A stretch of 64,000 nt of DNA from Nocardia blacklockiae (GTDB taxonomy: Bacteria > Actinomycetota > Actinomycetes > Mycobacteriales > Mycobacteriaceae). The notes under the pieces were generated by a model. That model worked only from the letters and a program-made list of their open reading frames with translations. It was not told the DNA's origin and searched no databases. The translations under genes were made by a program, and so were the position numbers. Of the stretch, positions 46,473 to 56,024 are shown in pieces (the stretch's first letter is position 1; every line of letters starts with the position of its first letter). Location: contig NZ_JADLRJ010000002.1 of assembly GCF_015477355.1 (NCBI RefSeq), positions 434,001-498,000 of the forward strand. Reading direction: 5' to 3'.

Positions 46473-48710
46473 TCAACTCCCCAACGTGAAAGGCGTATCG
46501 GTATTTCCGGACTCGCCACCCGGTTCGCCCTCGCCCGCCGGATAAGCACCGGGCGGCAACCATTCCCCCCACTCCGGCGCCTCGGGCGCCCCGAACTCCC
46601 CCGGCAACGGCTCCCAATACGGCCAACTCTTCGGCCGAGTCTTCGCCTTCATATCCTTCCCCGGCCCAAGGAACGGCTCCCCCACCAACCGCTGCTCCCC
46701 ACCCCCGGCCGCATTCCACGCACCCCCGTTCGCCGCGCCAGGCGGCGGATGCGAACCACCGGGATGCGAAGAACCACCAGGCGGGTTCGCACCGCCGCCT
46801 TGCGCATGCGAAGAACCTCCCGGCGCGTGACCTCCGCTCCCCGGTGGATGCGAGGAACTTCCTGGCTGACTCTCGCTCCCGGGGGACAGCGTGGAAGCAC
46901 CAGGCGGGTTCGCACTGCCACCTGGTGCGTGCGACCCACCGGGCGGATGTGAAGAGCTGCCCGCGGTTTGTGCGGAAGTGCCCGCCCCGGCAGGAATGCT
47001 TTGGCCTCCAGCGCCATTGGCGGGTGGCGGTGCGTGGACGGGTGAGTTCACCGGGGGTGCGGGTGGGGCGGAATAGTAGCTGCTGCCGGGGCCGCTCGAC
47101 ACGGAGATGTTGTCCGCCGACGATCCTGGTGAGGTGCCGTGCGGGGTCGGGGGCACGGCGGCACCGCCGTGGCCGTTCGACGACGCGGGTGGTTGCCAAC
47201 CGCCGTCGACCGATGACTCCCAGGAGGTGGGTGGTCGGCCGCCGGGGTGGGATGCGGTGGTGGTCACCGGCTGGCCGTCCGGACCGGCCAGGGGTGCCGT
47301 CACGAAAGACTCCGAACCGTCCTGGCTGTGTACCGATCCGCTGCCCGGTGGGCCACCGTTCCCGCCCTCGCCGCCGAACGTGCCGACGGGCTGGTGTGCC
47401 GGAGTGCCACCCGGCTGGGTGGACGGCCCCACCCCGCTGTTCCCGGGCGGCGGCGCACTCCCGTCGGTGTGCACCGCGGGCCGCTGCGAGGTGACCCCGC
47501 CAGTCCCCTCGCTCCCGAAGGTCCCCGAATGCGACTGCGCCCCACCGGTTTGCCCTTGCGGAGCCGTCACGAACGACTGATCACTGCCACTGTGCGTCGA
47601 AGACTGATCCCCAGCCACCCCCGCGGGTCCGTCGTGGTGGGCGGGTGGGTTGGGTGGGCCTACTCGGGGTTGGCCGGGTTTGTGCATCCAGGCGCCGTAG
47701 CGGATGTCCGCGGAGGAGATGGGGGTGTTCTTGGCGAAGCCGCCGCGGGCGCCGCCGACCAGGCCGCCGCGGGCCGCGCCGCCCACCCAGCCGGGGCCGG
47801 AGGTGAAGCTCGCCCAGTCGCCGGTCGCGGCGCCCACGGCCACGTTTCCCATGGCCGAGCTCACGATGCCCGAGGACGCGCCGATGAAGGCGCCGCGCCC
47901 GACCCGCCCGGGCAGGTTGTTCAACTGGTTCGCGGCGAGCTTGTCGATCCCCCGGCCCAGATACCGCGCGAACTCCCGCGACGGCAGCGTTCCGGCGACC
48001 GAGGCGAGGACCGACAGCCCGAACTGGGTCCCGTTGAAGTGCCGCCGCTTCCCGTCGGCCATCTGCCCCAGCTGCACCGATCCGTCGATGGCCATCGAAA
48101 TCGCCGCCGCCTCGGCGAATTTCACGCCGTACACACCCCAGCCCTTGGCGGTCGGCACGGCGAAGCCCTTGGTGGCGACGGTCTTCCAGAAGTACCGCTT
48201 GGTCGCGGGCGCGCCGAGCTTGGTGGCCAGCTTCGTGATGGCGTTCTGCACGATGTCCTCGAACACCCGCAGAAACGACCGGGTGGTCGAGATGGCCGCC
48301 GCCTCCACCGCCGGCGCGGTGGGCGGAAACAGCCACGCCCACAGGATCTCCAGCGCCAGCGCCGCCAGCGACACGATCACCGTGATCTTGATGCCCTGTA
48401 ACTGCGTCCCCATGTCGAACGCCGAATCGGAGATCGTCTGCAGCATCTCGGCGAGTGATTCCAGCGATTGGTCACCGGTGCGGAGGGCGTCGAAGCGCTG
48501 CCCCATGGCCACCGCGGCCTCGCCGTCCGAATAGGCTTGCTCGGTAACGCGTTTGGCCTCGTCCACCATGGTCAGCAGGGCCTTCAGATCGGTCGACGCC
48601 GTCTTCCACGCCTCTGATACCGCCCACGCGGCGTCCTCGTCACCGTCGGGCCAGGTCGTTCCGGCGACCCAGGCCAGCCAGCGCAGCCCCTCGGGCAAGT
48701 CCAGTGTCAT
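46473..48710 (-). CDS. CpnT-like T7SS-associated protein without enzymatic module (745 aa)
   Basis: Residues 1-~300 are the same secretion domain as in the giants: WLAWVAGTTWPDGDED, FPPTAPAVEAAAI, then Gly/Ala-rich segments with short hydrophobic stretches. Residues ~330-690 are Gly/Pro/Ser/His low complexity with (P/A)PGGS-type repeats. The last ~50 residues (WPYWEPLPGEFG...) are a short conserved-looking tail with no recognised enzyme. ATG 48710 has no ribosome site of its own; its A is the last base of a leader-ORF stop codon (TGATG), so it is probably translated by coupling. It is perhaps the minimal member of the family or one that has lost its toxin. Confidence 0.85.
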   Translation of the reverse strand: MTLDLPEGLRWLAWVAGTTWPDGDEDAAWAVSEAWKTASTDLKALLTMVDEAKRVTEQAYSDGEAAVAMGQRFDALRTGDQSLESLAEMLQTISDSAFDMGTQLQGIKITVIVSLAALALEILWAWLFPPTAPAVEAAAISTTRSFLRVFEDIVQNAITKLATKLGAPATKRYFWKTVATKGFAVPTAKGWGVYGVKFAEAAAISMAIDGSVQLGQMADGKRRHFNGTQFGLSVLASVAGTLPSREFARYLGRGIDKLAANQLNNLPGRVGRGAFIGASSGIVSSAMGNVAVGAATGDWASFTSGPGWVGGAARGGLVGGARGGFAKNTPISSADIRYGAWMHKPGQPRVGPPNPPAHHDGPAGVAGDQSSTHSGSDQSFVTAPQGQTGGAQSHSGTFGSEGTGGVTSQRPAVHTDGSAPPPGNSGVGPSTQPGGTPAHQPVGTFGGEGGNGGPPGSGSVHSQDGSESFVTAPLAGPDGQPVTTTASHPGGRPPTSWESSVDGGWQPPASSNGHGGAAVPPTPHGTSPGSSADNISVSSGPGSSYYSAPPAPPVNSPVHAPPPANGAGGQSIPAGAGTSAQTAGSSSHPPGGSHAPGGSANPPGASTLSPGSESQPGSSSHPPGSGGHAPGGSSHAQGGGANPPGGSSHPGGSHPPPGAANGGAWNAAGGGEQRLVGEPFLGPGKDMKAKTRPKSWPYWEPLPGEFGAPEAPEWGEWLPPGAYPAGEGEPGGESGNTDTPFTLGS

Positions 48711-48754
48711 CAGCGTTCGTCCGCGGCGTCCGGCGGTGTCCTCTCGACCCGCAT
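48710..48754 (-). CDS. 14-codon leader peptide coupled to the CpnT-like gene
   Basis: ATG 48754 with a perfect AGGAGG 6 bases upstream encodes MRVERTPPDAADER and stops in TGATG, overlapping the ATG of the 745-codon gene by one base. The downstream gene lacks its own ribosome site, so this short frame probably recruits ribosomes for it. No attenuator hairpin or codon run is evident. The remaining 48755-49022 holds no other gene. Confidence 0.45.
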   Translation of the reverse strand: MRVERTPPDAADER

Positions 48755-49022
48755 TGCGACCTCCTCGATGCGGCGGCACTTCCCACCACATCGCACGCCG
48801 TTGAATCGCCGGTGGCGCACAAGCAAATTCGACGAGACATCGCACCGTTGATCGAGCGACGCCCGCACGACCGTGCTGTGGCGCGAGTGAAACAGGTCAC
48901 CGGTTGATTGTGAAAAGCACAGCCCGGCAGCGATCGGACCCGGGCCACCGCCCGCACGCATAACGTCGGATCCGATTCGTGTCGAAGAAGCAGCAGGCCG
49001 GACCGGCCGGGAGAACATCAGT

Positions 49023-49241
49023 ATGCGCAAACACCGCCCACTCACCGCGGCATCGGGGCCGCGGGAGGTACTCGACTATTTCGGCAAGTGCCCCGAATGC
49101 GGTTATCCCGCAACGGCTTCGGCGACGCTACGGGAGAACCACACCGTCTTCGCCTCGTGTGACCGGCCGTGCGGCTGGAGCGGGGTCGTCCCGCTGACCA
49201 CCATGACGCAGCACCGGATGCGCGCGGAGGCGCACGACTGA
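49023..49241 (+). CDS. Small zinc-ribbon-like protein (72 aa)
   Basis: Two Cys pairs, CPECGY near residue 23 and CDRPCGW near 46, suggest a metal-binding ribbon. A GGGAG site lies ~10 bases before ATG 49023. Divergent from cassette 3 and convergent with the gene ending at 49252, ten bases away. No specific function recognised. Confidence 0.65.
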   Translation: MRKHRPLTAASGPREVLDYFGKCPECGYPATASATLRENHTVFASCDRPCGWSGVVPLTTMTQHRMRAEAHD

Positions 49242-49251
49242 GCCGTCCGCG

Positions 49252-50052
49252 TCACGTGCTCGGCGTACCGGCGTCGAGTGCCTCCGCGGTCAGCGCGCGG
49301 AACACCGCGTAGTTCGGAATCATGCTGACGGGCAACGAATCGAGCGGTTGCGCGCGTCCCGCGACCCGCACGCTCAGCCAGCCGCCCGCAACGGTCAGTA
49401 CCCGGACTCGATCCCACGGCACGGCCACCGCGCCGGATCCGATCTCGTTCGCCGTCAACCAGAAATGGTCGAAATCCAGGCGTTCGCCCGCCGCCAGCGC
49501 TGCCCGCGCCCGGGGCAACTGCTCCTCGACGATGCCGCGCTCCAATCGCGGGCCCCACTCCTGCGGCCGTTCGAAGCCGTGCCGCAGCACCATCGGCGAC
49601 CCCGCCGCGTCCGACACCCGGCACCGGAAGCAAAACTCTTCCGGCGCACAGTCTTCCGTGGGCCGGACGACGCGTCGACACAGCACGACGGTGTCGTAAC
49701 GGAAGATCCGCACGCGGTCGCGACAGGAGACCACGAACCCGCGCTCGTACAGGTCCAGCCGCGCGCCCCGGTCCCAGGCGGCGACCACGCCCAACCGTCC
49801 GAACCCGAACAGCATCCGCGCACCGCACAGCAGCGCCCCCGCGACACCGACGGTACCCAGCACCGGAAGCCCGGCCGCGAACCCACCGACCGCCAGCGCG
49901 AGACAGACCGCGACGCCGACCGCCCCGGCCACCAGCCACCGCGCATCCGGACCCGCCACCGGATAAGCCGCACAATGGGTCCCCAACTGCTCACGATCCG
50001 CCGCGGCGCCGATAACGGCAGCCGGCGGCCTCGGGTCGTGCGTGATCGCCAT
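49252..50052 (-). CDS. Membrane-anchored protein, possibly DUF6585-like (266 aa)
   Basis: Two adjacent hydrophobic segments at about residues 39-59 and 61-82 are followed by a cytosolic beta-rich region with DLYERGFVV and FRYDTVVLCRR, a pattern I associate with DUF6585-type PH-like proteins. ATG 50052 (MAITHDPRP) was chosen because the upstream extension is low in family character. No operon partner; it faces away from map by 309 bases, a gap that holds only copies of the map 3' end. Confidence 0.7.
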   Translation of the reverse strand: MAITHDPRPPAAVIGAAADREQLGTHCAAYPVAGPDARWLVAGAVGVAVCLALAVGGFAAGLPVLGTVGVAGALLCGARMLFGFGRLGVVAAWDRGARLDLYERGFVVSCRDRVRIFRYDTVVLCRRVVRPTEDCAPEEFCFRCRVSDAAGSPMVLRHGFERPQEWGPRLERGIVEEQLPRARAALAAGERLDFDHFWLTANEIGSGAVAVPWDRVRVLTVAGGWLSVRVAGRAQPLDSLPVSMIPNYAVFRALTAEALDAGTPST

Positions 50053-50317
50053 GGACGAAAAGTGCCCATACCGAGCACGATTCAACCGTCTAGAACCGGA
50101 CCATCCCGGCACGGCGAATGCGGCAGACCATCGAGCCACTCGCTTCAGCGTGCGGATTTGAGCTACACCGGGCGATGTCGGTAGCGCAGCGAACAAGTCT
50201 GCCGAAACAACGACACCACCGGGGCGCGGCACAACTAGCAGCGCGAGGTCGTTCGTGGCGAATTGGGCGGCGGGCAATCGATGCCCTTGTTGCCGCGGCC
50301 GGCCGGCACAGGCGCCC

Positions 50318-50376
50318 CTACTCCGGGCGGGACCACGAGGCTCGCTACTCCGGCGGGAGGACTACTCCGGGCGGAG
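50318..50376 (-). repeat. Triplicated 3' end of map
   Basis: The last 15 bases of map, CTCCGCCCGGAGTAG including the stop, recur twice downstream in near-identical form (plus-strand 50362-50376, 50345-50359 and 50318-50332). No gene lies in 50053-50361 otherwise. Each copy contains the arms CTCCG/CGGAG and could form a small hairpin, so the array may act in transcript ending. Confidence 0.6.
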
Positions 50377-51162
50377 GGTGAGAATCCGGGGCCCGTCCTC
50401 GGTGACGGCCACGGTGTGCTCCCAGTGCGCGGCCCGGGTGCCGTCCTCTGTGACGACCGTCCAGTCGTCGTCGAGAACCCGGGTCTGCGTGGTGCCGAGG
50501 GTGAGCATCGGCTCGATCGCGAGCACCGAGCCCACCACGAGCTTCGGGCCCTTGCCCGGCGCGCCCTCGTTGGCCAGGAACGGGTCCATGTGCATCTGGC
50601 GGCCGATGCCGTGCCCGCCGTACCCGTCGACGATGCCGTAGGCGCGGCCGTGCTCGCGTTCGGCGGCGCGGGTGCCCAGTTCGATGGCGTGCGAGACGTC
50701 GGTGAGCCGGTTGCCCGGCACCATCGCCTCGATCCCCGCCTCCATCGACAGCTTGGTGGCCTCGCTCAGCAGCCGGTCGGCCTCGATGATCTCGCCGACG
50801 CCGAACGTCCACGCCGAGTCGCCGTGCCAGCCGTCGAGAATCGCGCCGCAGTCGATCGAGACCAGATCACCCTCGGCGAGTACGTCGTCCTTCGTCGGAA
50901 TCCCGTGCACCACACGGTCGTTCACCGATGAGCAGATCGAGGCCGGGAACCCGTGGTAGCCCTTGAACGACGGCACCGCGCCGGCGTCGCGGATGACCTG
51001 CTCGGCGACCTCGTCCAGCTCCAGCGTCGAGACGCCGGGCTTGGCCGTCGCGCGCACGGCGACCAGCGCCTTGCCCACGATGGCGCCGGCCGCCGCCATC
51101 GCGTCCAGCTCACCGGCGGTGCGGAAGGGCACCACCTTCTTCTGCTTGCGCCCGAAGACCAT
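50362..51162 (-). CDS. map: Methionine aminopeptidase type I (266 aa)
   Basis: Metal ligands are visible in order: SIDCGA Asp, HGDSAWTF Asp, GHGIG His, AIEPM Glu and WEHTVAV Glu. Removes N-terminal Met from nascent proteins in the cytosol. Last gene of the spc-secY-adk-map unit, five bases after adk. Family-typical length; an N-terminal FGRKQKK basic stretch precedes the catalytic domain. Confidence 0.97.
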   Translation of the reverse strand: MVFGRKQKKVVPFRTAGELDAMAAAGAIVGKALVAVRATAKPGVSTLELDEVAEQVIRDAGAVPSFKGYHGFPASICSSVNDRVVHGIPTKDDVLAEGDLVSIDCGAILDGWHGDSAWTFGVGEIIEADRLLSEATKLSMEAGIEAMVPGNRLTDVSHAIELGTRAAEREHGRAYGIVDGYGGHGIGRQMHMDPFLANEGAPGKGPKLVVGSVLAIEPMLTLGTTQTRVLDDDWTVVTEDGTRAAHWEHTVAVTEDGPRILTLRPE

Positions 51163-51167
51163 TCGCG

Positions 51168-51713
51168 TCAGCGACCCAGGGCCCGGAGCGCGCGGGCGTT
51201 GACCTCTTCGATCTCGCCGACGCCGTCGACCGACACGACCTGTCCGTCGTAGTGCTCGAGCAGCGGCTCGGTCTCCTCGCGGTACACCCGTAGCCTGTTG
51301 CGGATGACGGCCTCGTTGTCGTCGTTGCGGCCGCGGCTGAGCATGCGCTGCACCACGACGTCCTCGGCCACCACGAAACAGAGCACGGCGTCCAGCTCGC
51401 GGCCGGACTCCTTGAGCATCTTCTCCAGGGCCTCGGCCTGGTCGACGGTGCGCGGGTAGCCGTCGAGCACGAAGCCGTTCGCGGCGTCCGGCTCGGCGAT
51501 GCGGGCCTCGACCATGCGGTTGGTCACGTCGCTGGGCACCAGGTTCCCGGCGTCCAGGTACTTCTGCGCCTCGCGGCCCAGCGGAGTCTGCTGCGAGATG
51601 TTCGCACGGAACAGATTCCCCGTGGAGATGTGCGGAACACCCAGCTTGTCCGACAGCAATTCGGCTTGCGTGCCTTTGCCGGCACCCGGCGGTCCGAGCA
51701 GTACGAGTCTCAC
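51168..51713 (-). CDS. adk: Adenylate kinase, short form (181 aa)
   Basis: P-loop GPPGAGKGT at residues 7-15, LDGYPRT and the Arg-rich RNRLRVY segment; the LID is short (GRNDDNEAV), as in actinobacterial enzymes. Interconverts ATP+AMP and 2 ADP. GTG start overlaps the secY stop by four bases, so expression is coupled to the translocon gene. Confidence 0.98.
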   Translation of the reverse strand: MRLVLLGPPGAGKGTQAELLSDKLGVPHISTGNLFRANISQQTPLGREAQKYLDAGNLVPSDVTNRMVEARIAEPDAANGFVLDGYPRTVDQAEALEKMLKESGRELDAVLCFVVAEDVVVQRMLSRGRNDDNEAVIRNRLRVYREETEPLLEHYDGQVVSVDGVGEIEEVNARALRALGR

Positions 51714-53029
51714 TTGAGGAACCCTTCGTAATTTCTGTTCATCAGTTGGCTCTCGATCTGTTTGACCGTATCGAGGCCGACGCTCACGACGATCAGGACG
51801 GCGGTGCCGCCGAACGGCAGGTTTTGCAGTCCGTTGGAGTTGCCGAGGTGCAGGAACAGGTTCGGCAACACCGCCACGGCACCGAGGTAGATCGAGCCGG
51901 GGAGGGTGATCCGACTCAATACGAAGTTCAGATAGTCGGCGGTCGGCTTACCCGGGCGATACCCGGGAATGAAGCCGCCGAACTTCTTCATCTCGTCCGC
52001 GCGCTCCTCCGGGTTGAAGGTGATCGCGACGTAGAAATAGGTGAAGAACACGATCAGCGCGAAGTAGATGCCGATGTACGCAGGGTTCGTCGGATCCACC
52101 AGGTACTGCTGGATGATCTTCTGCCACCAGCTGGGATCGGTGGAATTCGACTGGGTCAGCTGAGAGACCAGGTTCGGCAGGTAGAGCAGCGAGGACGCGA
52201 AGATCACCGGGATCACGCCCGCCTGGTTGACCTTCAACGGCAGATACGTCGAGGACCCGCCGTACATCTTGCGGCCCACCACGCGCTTGGCGTACTGCAC
52301 CGGAATGCGGCGCTGACCCTGCTCGACGAAGATCACCGCCACGATCACCAGGAACGCGCCGACACACACCAGGCCGAAGATCAGCCCGCCCTTGCTGTCC
52401 AGGATCGCCTTGCCCTCACCCGGAATGCGGGCCGCGATACCGGCGAAGATCAGCAGCGACATGCCGTTGCCGACGCCCCGCTCGGTGATCTGCTCGCCGA
52501 ACCACATCACCAGCGCCGCACCGGCGGTCATCACCAGCACGATGATGATCATCCCGAAGATGCTGTTGTCGGCGATGATGTCCTGCTGGCAGCCGCGCAA
52601 CAACTGCCCGCGGGCCGCGAGCGCGACCAGGCCGGTGGCCTGCAGAATCGCCAGCGCGATCGACAGATACCGGGTGTACTGCGTCATCTTCGTCTGGCCG
52701 GACTGTCCTTCCTTGCGCAACTCCTCGAAGCGCGGAATGACGACGGTCAGCAATTGGATGATGATGCTCGCGGTGATGTACGGCATGATGCCGATCGCGA
52801 ACACCGAAAGCTGCAGCAGCGCACCGCCGGAGAACAGGTTGATCAGCTGATAGATCCCGGCGTTGTCACCGCCGGACACCTGATCGATACATTGGCGGAT
52901 CGCCTTGTAGTCCACACCGGGCGACGGCAGCGACGCACCGATGCGGTACAACGCGATCAGGCCCAGCGTGAAGAGAATCTTCCGCCGTAGGTCCGGGGTC
53001 CGGAAAGCCGACACGAAGGCGGAAAGCAC
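51710..53029 (-). CDS. secY: Preprotein translocase subunit SecY (439 aa)
   Basis: Ten predicted membrane helices; begins [20 protein letters not shown], includes [12 protein letters not shown] and the conserved cytoplasmic loop [19 protein letters not shown]. Forms the Sec channel with SecE and SecG. GTG start with AGGAGGA upstream. It follows rplO after a 108-base gap containing a hairpin, so its level may be set separately from the ribosomal proteins. sppA, found here in some relatives, is absent. Confidence 0.98.
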   Translation of the reverse strand: MLSAFVSAFRTPDLRRKILFTLGLIALYRIGASLPSPGVDYKAIRQCIDQVSGGDNAGIYQLINLFSGGALLQLSVFAIGIMPYITASIIIQLLTVVIPRFEELRKEGQSGQTKMTQYTRYLSIALAILQATGLVALAARGQLLRGCQQDIIADNSIFGMIIIVLVMTAGAALVMWFGEQITERGVGNGMSLLIFAGIAARIPGEGKAILDSKGGLIFGLVCVGAFLVIVAVIFVEQGQRRIPVQYAKRVVGRKMYGGSSTYLPLKVNQAGVIPVIFASSLLYLPNLVSQLTQSNSTDPSWWQKIIQQYLVDPTNPAYIGIYFALIVFFTYFYVAITFNPEERADEMKKFGGFIPGYRPGKPTADYLNFVLSRITLPGSIYLGAVAVLPNLFLHLGNSNGLQNLPFGGTAVLIVVSVGLDTVKQIESQLMNRNYEGFLK

Positions 53030-53087
53030 AGATCCTCCTGGCTAACGACATGGGCGAGGCAGACAACAACTTGACTCTAACAGCGAC

Positions 53088-53113
53088 GCCGGACGGGCTC
53101 TCACCCGTCCGGC
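53088..53113 (-). terminator. Hairpin between rplO and secY
   Basis: Ten-base perfect arms (GCCGGACGGG/CCCGTCCGGC) around a 6-base loop, 24 bases after the rplO stop. The tail is only weakly T-rich. It may partially terminate or stabilise the ribosomal-protein transcript and lower secY-adk-map expression. Confidence 0.6.
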
Positions 53114-53137
53114 GCCCCCTACTACAGAGAGTAACTG

Positions 53138-53581
53138 TCAAGCCAGCTCAGTGGCGGTGCCACCGGCGGCGGTGATCTTCTCCTTGGCGGAGCCGGAGAA
53201 CTTGTCGGCGGAAACCTGAACGGCCACACCGATTTCGCCCTCGCCGAGCACCTTCACCAGCTCGTTCTTGCGAACGAGGCCGGCGGCCACCAGCTGGTCC
53301 TTGTCGATCGCACCGCCGTCCGGGAACTTCCGGGCGAGGTCACCGACGTTCACGACCTGGTATTCGGTCCGGAACGGGTTGGTGAAGCCCTTCAGCTTCG
53401 GCAGCCGCATGTGGATCGGCATCTGGCCGCCCTCGAAGCGGGCCGGCACGTTCTTGCGCGCCTTCGTACCCTTGGTACCGCGGCCCGCGGTCTTGCCCTT
53501 CGACGCCTCACCGCGACCCACGCGGGTCTTCTCGGTCTTGGCGCCGGGGGCCGGGCGCAGGTGATGCAACTTGATGGTCAT
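53138..53581 (-). CDS. rplO: 50S ribosomal protein L15 (147 aa)
   Basis: N-terminal [15 protein letters not shown] and the basic [11 protein letters not shown] segment are typical of bacterial uL15, which binds 23S rRNA. Overlaps the rpmD stop by four bases. Followed by a hairpin before secY. Confidence 0.98.
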   Translation of the reverse strand: MTIKLHHLRPAPGAKTEKTRVGRGEASKGKTAGRGTKGTKARKNVPARFEGGQMPIHMRLPKLKGFTNPFRTEYQVVNVGDLARKFPDGGAIDKDQLVAAGLVRKNELVKVLGEGEIGVAVQVSADKFSGSAKEKITAAGGTATELA

Positions 53582-53763
53582 GCGTTGACCTCCTCAACGG
53601 TAACGAGGTGGCGCACGACGTTGATCAGCCCGCGGTTCTGGGCGGTGTCCTCGCGCAGCACGGACTTGCGGATGCCCTTGAGCCCGAGGGTGCGCAGCGA
53701 CTCGCGCTGATTCTTCTTGGCGCCGATCGTGGACTTGATCTGGGTCACCTTCAGCTGTGCCAT
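53578..53763 (-). CDS. rpmD: 50S ribosomal protein L30 (61 aa)
   Basis: Short uL30: [20 protein letters not shown] and [14 protein letters not shown] are family hallmarks. One base separates it from rpsE and it overlaps rplO, so it is tightly coupled within the unit. Confidence 0.98.
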   Translation of the reverse strand: MAQLKVTQIKSTIGAKKNQRESLRTLGLKGIRKSVLREDTAQNRGLINVVRHLVTVEEVNA

Positions 53764-53764
53764 G

Positions 53765-54400
53765 TCAGGCTCCTACTCCCGCGCGCGCACGCAGCATGCC
53801 CGCAGGAGCGACGTCCTCGAGCGGCAGGCCACGGCGGGCCGCCACCTCTTCGGGACGCTGCAGCTGCTTCAGGGCGGCCACGGTCGCGTGCACGACGTTG
53901 ATGGCGTTGTCGCTGCCCAGCGACTTGGCCAGGATGTCGTGGATACCGGCGCACTCCAGCACGGCGCGCGCCGCGCCACCGGCGATCACACCGGTACCCG
54001 GCGAGGCCGGACGCAGCATGACGACACCGGCGGCGGCCTCGCCCTGCACCGGGTGGGTGATGGTGGAGCCGATCATCGGGACGCGGAAGAAGTTCTTGCG
54101 CGCCTCCTCGACACCCTTCTGGATGGCCGCCGGCACTTCCTTGGCCTTGCCGTAGCCGACGCCGACCATGCCGTTGCCGTCGCCCACGATCACCAGGGCG
54201 GTGAAGCTGAAGCGCCGACCACCCTTGACGACCTTGGAGACGCGGTTGATCGCGACGACCCGCTCGAGCTGGTTCTTCTCGGCGGCATTGTCGCGACGGT
54301 CGCCGCGACGGTCCCGACCGCCACCACGTTCCTGGCGGCCGCCCTCGTTGTTCTGTCCGGCGGGTCCGTTGCCGCCGTCACGCCGCTGACGTCCCGGCAT
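53765..54400 (-). CDS. rpsE: 30S ribosomal protein S5 (211 aa)
   Basis: uS5 core with [19 protein letters not shown] and [13 protein letters not shown] ~40-residue N-terminal extension rich in Gly, Arg, Asn and Asp precedes it, common in actinobacteria. Contributes to decoding accuracy near the mRNA entry site. Confidence 0.98.
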   Translation of the reverse strand: MPGRQRRDGGNGPAGQNNEGGRQERGGGRDRRGDRRDNAAEKNQLERVVAINRVSKVVKGGRRFSFTALVIVGDGNGMVGVGYGKAKEVPAAIQKGVEEARKNFFRVPMIGSTITHPVQGEAAAGVVMLRPASPGTGVIAGGAARAVLECAGIHDILAKSLGSDNAINVVHATVAALKQLQRPEEVAARRGLPLEDVAPAGMLRARAGVGA

Positions 54401-54434
54401 CAGACGTTCCTTCCGTTGCGCTTGCTGTTGGTCA

Positions 54435-54842
54435 TCAGAATTTCAACCCGCCTTCCCGAGCGGCGTCCGCCAGGGCGGCGATCCGGCCGTGGTAGTCGTG
54501 GCCACCGCGGTCGAAGACCGCGCTCTCCACACCGGCGGCCTTGGCGCGGGCGGCGAGCAGCTCGCCGACCTTCTTGCCCTTGGCGGTCTTGTCGCCCTCG
54601 AGCGACCGCACGTCGGCCTCGACCGAGGAGGCGGCGGCGAGGGTCTTGCCGACCGAGTCGTCCACCAGCTGGGCGTGCAGGTGCCGCGCGGAGCGGAACA
54701 CGACCAGGCGCGGCGTCTCGGCGGTGCCGACGACCTTCTTGCGCAGGCGGAAGTGCCGGCGCGCCTTGGAAACTCGGCGACGGGTCGACACATCCTTGCC
54801 GAGCGGCTTGCGCGCGGCTTTCTGAGTATCAGTCTGGGCCAT
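54435..54842 (-). CDS. rplR: 50S ribosomal protein L18 (135 aa)
   Basis: Typical uL18: [19 protein letters not shown] and the C-terminal [20 protein letters not shown]. Binds 5S rRNA together with L5 and L25. Lies three bases after rplF. Confidence 0.98.
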   Translation of the reverse strand: MAQTDTQKAARKPLGKDVSTRRRVSKARRHFRLRKKVVGTAETPRLVVFRSARHLHAQLVDDSVGKTLAAASSVEADVRSLEGDKTAKGKKVGELLAARAKAAGVESAVFDRGGHDYHGRIAALADAAREGGLKF

Positions 54843-54845
54843 GGC

Positions 54846-55385
54846 TTACTTACCCGTCTTCCCTTCCTTGCGCCGCACGACCTCGCCCTCGTAGCGAATG
54901 CCCTTGCCCTTGTACGGGTCGGGCTTGCGCAGGCGGTGGATGACGGCGGCGATCTGGCCGACCTTCTGCTTGTCGATGCCGGACACCGAGAACTTGGTGG
55001 GAGCCTCCACCTTCAAGGTGATGCCCTCGGGCGCCTCGATCGGCACCGGGTGGCTGTAGCCGAGGGCGAACTCCAGGTTCGAGCCCTTCTGCTGCACGCG
55101 GTAACCGACGCCGAAGATTTCCATCTTCTTCTCGTAGCCCTGCGTGACACCCACGATCATATTGTTGATCAGGGTGCGGGTCAGACCGTGCAGGGAACGG
55201 CTGCGGCGCTCGTCGTCCGGACGGATGATCTCGAGCTCGCCGTTCTCGGCGCGGCTCACGGTGATCGGCTCGGCGACCACGTGCGACAGGGTGCCCTTGG
55301 GGCCCTTGACCGACACGTTCTGGCCGTCGATGGTCACCTCGACGCCGGCGGGAACGGGAACCGGCTTCTTACCGATACGCGACAT
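54846..55385 (-). CDS. rplF: 50S ribosomal protein L6 (179 aa)
   Basis: Starts [18 protein letters not shown]-terminal signature [15 protein letters not shown] is diagnostic for uL6. Fourteen bases after rpsH in the same transcript. Confidence 0.98.
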   Translation of the reverse strand: MSRIGKKPVPVPAGVEVTIDGQNVSVKGPKGTLSHVVAEPITVSRAENGELEIIRPDDERRSRSLHGLTRTLINNMIVGVTQGYEKKMEIFGVGYRVQQKGSNLEFALGYSHPVPIEAPEGITLKVEAPTKFSVSGIDKQKVGQIAAVIHRLRKPDPYKGKGIRYEGEVVRRKEGKTGK

Positions 55386-55399
55386 TGTTCCTACCTCCC

Positions 55400-55798
55400 T
55401 TACCAGACGTAGGCGAGGACTTCGCCGCCCACGCCGTGCTGCTTGGCCTGACGGTCCGTGAGCAGGCCCTGGGACGTGGAGATGATCGCCACGCCGAGGC
55501 CGCCCAGCACCTTGGGCAGGTTGGTGGATTTCGCGTACACCCGCAGACCCGGCTTCGAGACGCGACGCACACCCTGCAGGCTGCGCTCCCGGCTCTGGCC
55601 GTACTTCAGGTCGACGATCAGGGTCTTGCCGACCGGGGCATCCTCGGTGCGGAAGTCGGCGATGTAGCCCTCGCGCTTCAGGATCTCGGCGATGTTCGCC
55701 TTGAGCTTGGAGTGCGGAGCCTTCACCTGATCGTGGTACGCCGAGTTGGCGTTGCGCAGACGGGTCAGGAAGTCTGCGATCGGATCAGTCATGGTCAT
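55400..55798 (-). CDS. rpsH: 30S ribosomal protein S8 (132 aa)
   Basis: [18 protein letters not shown] and the C-terminal [11 protein letters not shown] match actinobacterial uS8; an AAAGGTGA site precedes ATG 55798, and the longer upstream frame has no homology. It binds central-domain 16S rRNA. In most relatives rpsZ directly precedes it; here ~4.3 kb of accessory genes intervene and rpsH has its own promoter-leader, making it the first gene of a second unit. Confidence 0.97.
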   Translation of the reverse strand: MTMTDPIADFLTRLRNANSAYHDQVKAPHSKLKANIAEILKREGYIADFRTEDAPVGKTLIVDLKYGQSRERSLQGVRRVSKPGLRVYAKSTNLPKVLGGLGVAIISTSQGLLTDRQAKQHGVGGEVLAYVW

Positions 55799-55954
55799 AG
55801 GTTGACCGTCACCTTTCTCGCCGCGGTTCCCATACAGCACCCGCACGCCTCTCGGCGCCCGGATCGTGGGCCTACAGCAATTCGGCTTGGTCCGGCCGGC
55901 ACTGCTTGCCGACCGGAAAAGTGGCACGTCGCCCGGGCATCACACCGCACCACA

Positions 55955-56013
55955 GGCACAGTTCAGCCCCAGGCAACCGGTTCAGTGTAGATGGGGGCGG
56001 GGGTGGGGTTGAA
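55955..56013 (-). promoter_or_regulatory. rpsH promoter and leader element
   Basis: TACACT at 55984-55989 with TTCAAC 18 bases upstream (56008-56013). The 35 bases from -10 onward (55955-55989) match the rplN element at 61742-61776 in 27 of 35 positions without gaps: TACACTG, GGTTGCCTG and ACTGTGCC are shared. The leader to rpsH is ~180 bases. The -35 is poor, so strength may depend on other factors. Confidence 0.6.
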
Positions 56014-56024
56014 ATCGGGGTGGC

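Noticed and set aside
46473-48710. TNT-type NAD glycohydrolase at the end of the 745 aa CpnT-like protein
   Set aside because: The last ~50 residues are too short and I see no TNT catalytic pattern or IFT-like immunity gene.
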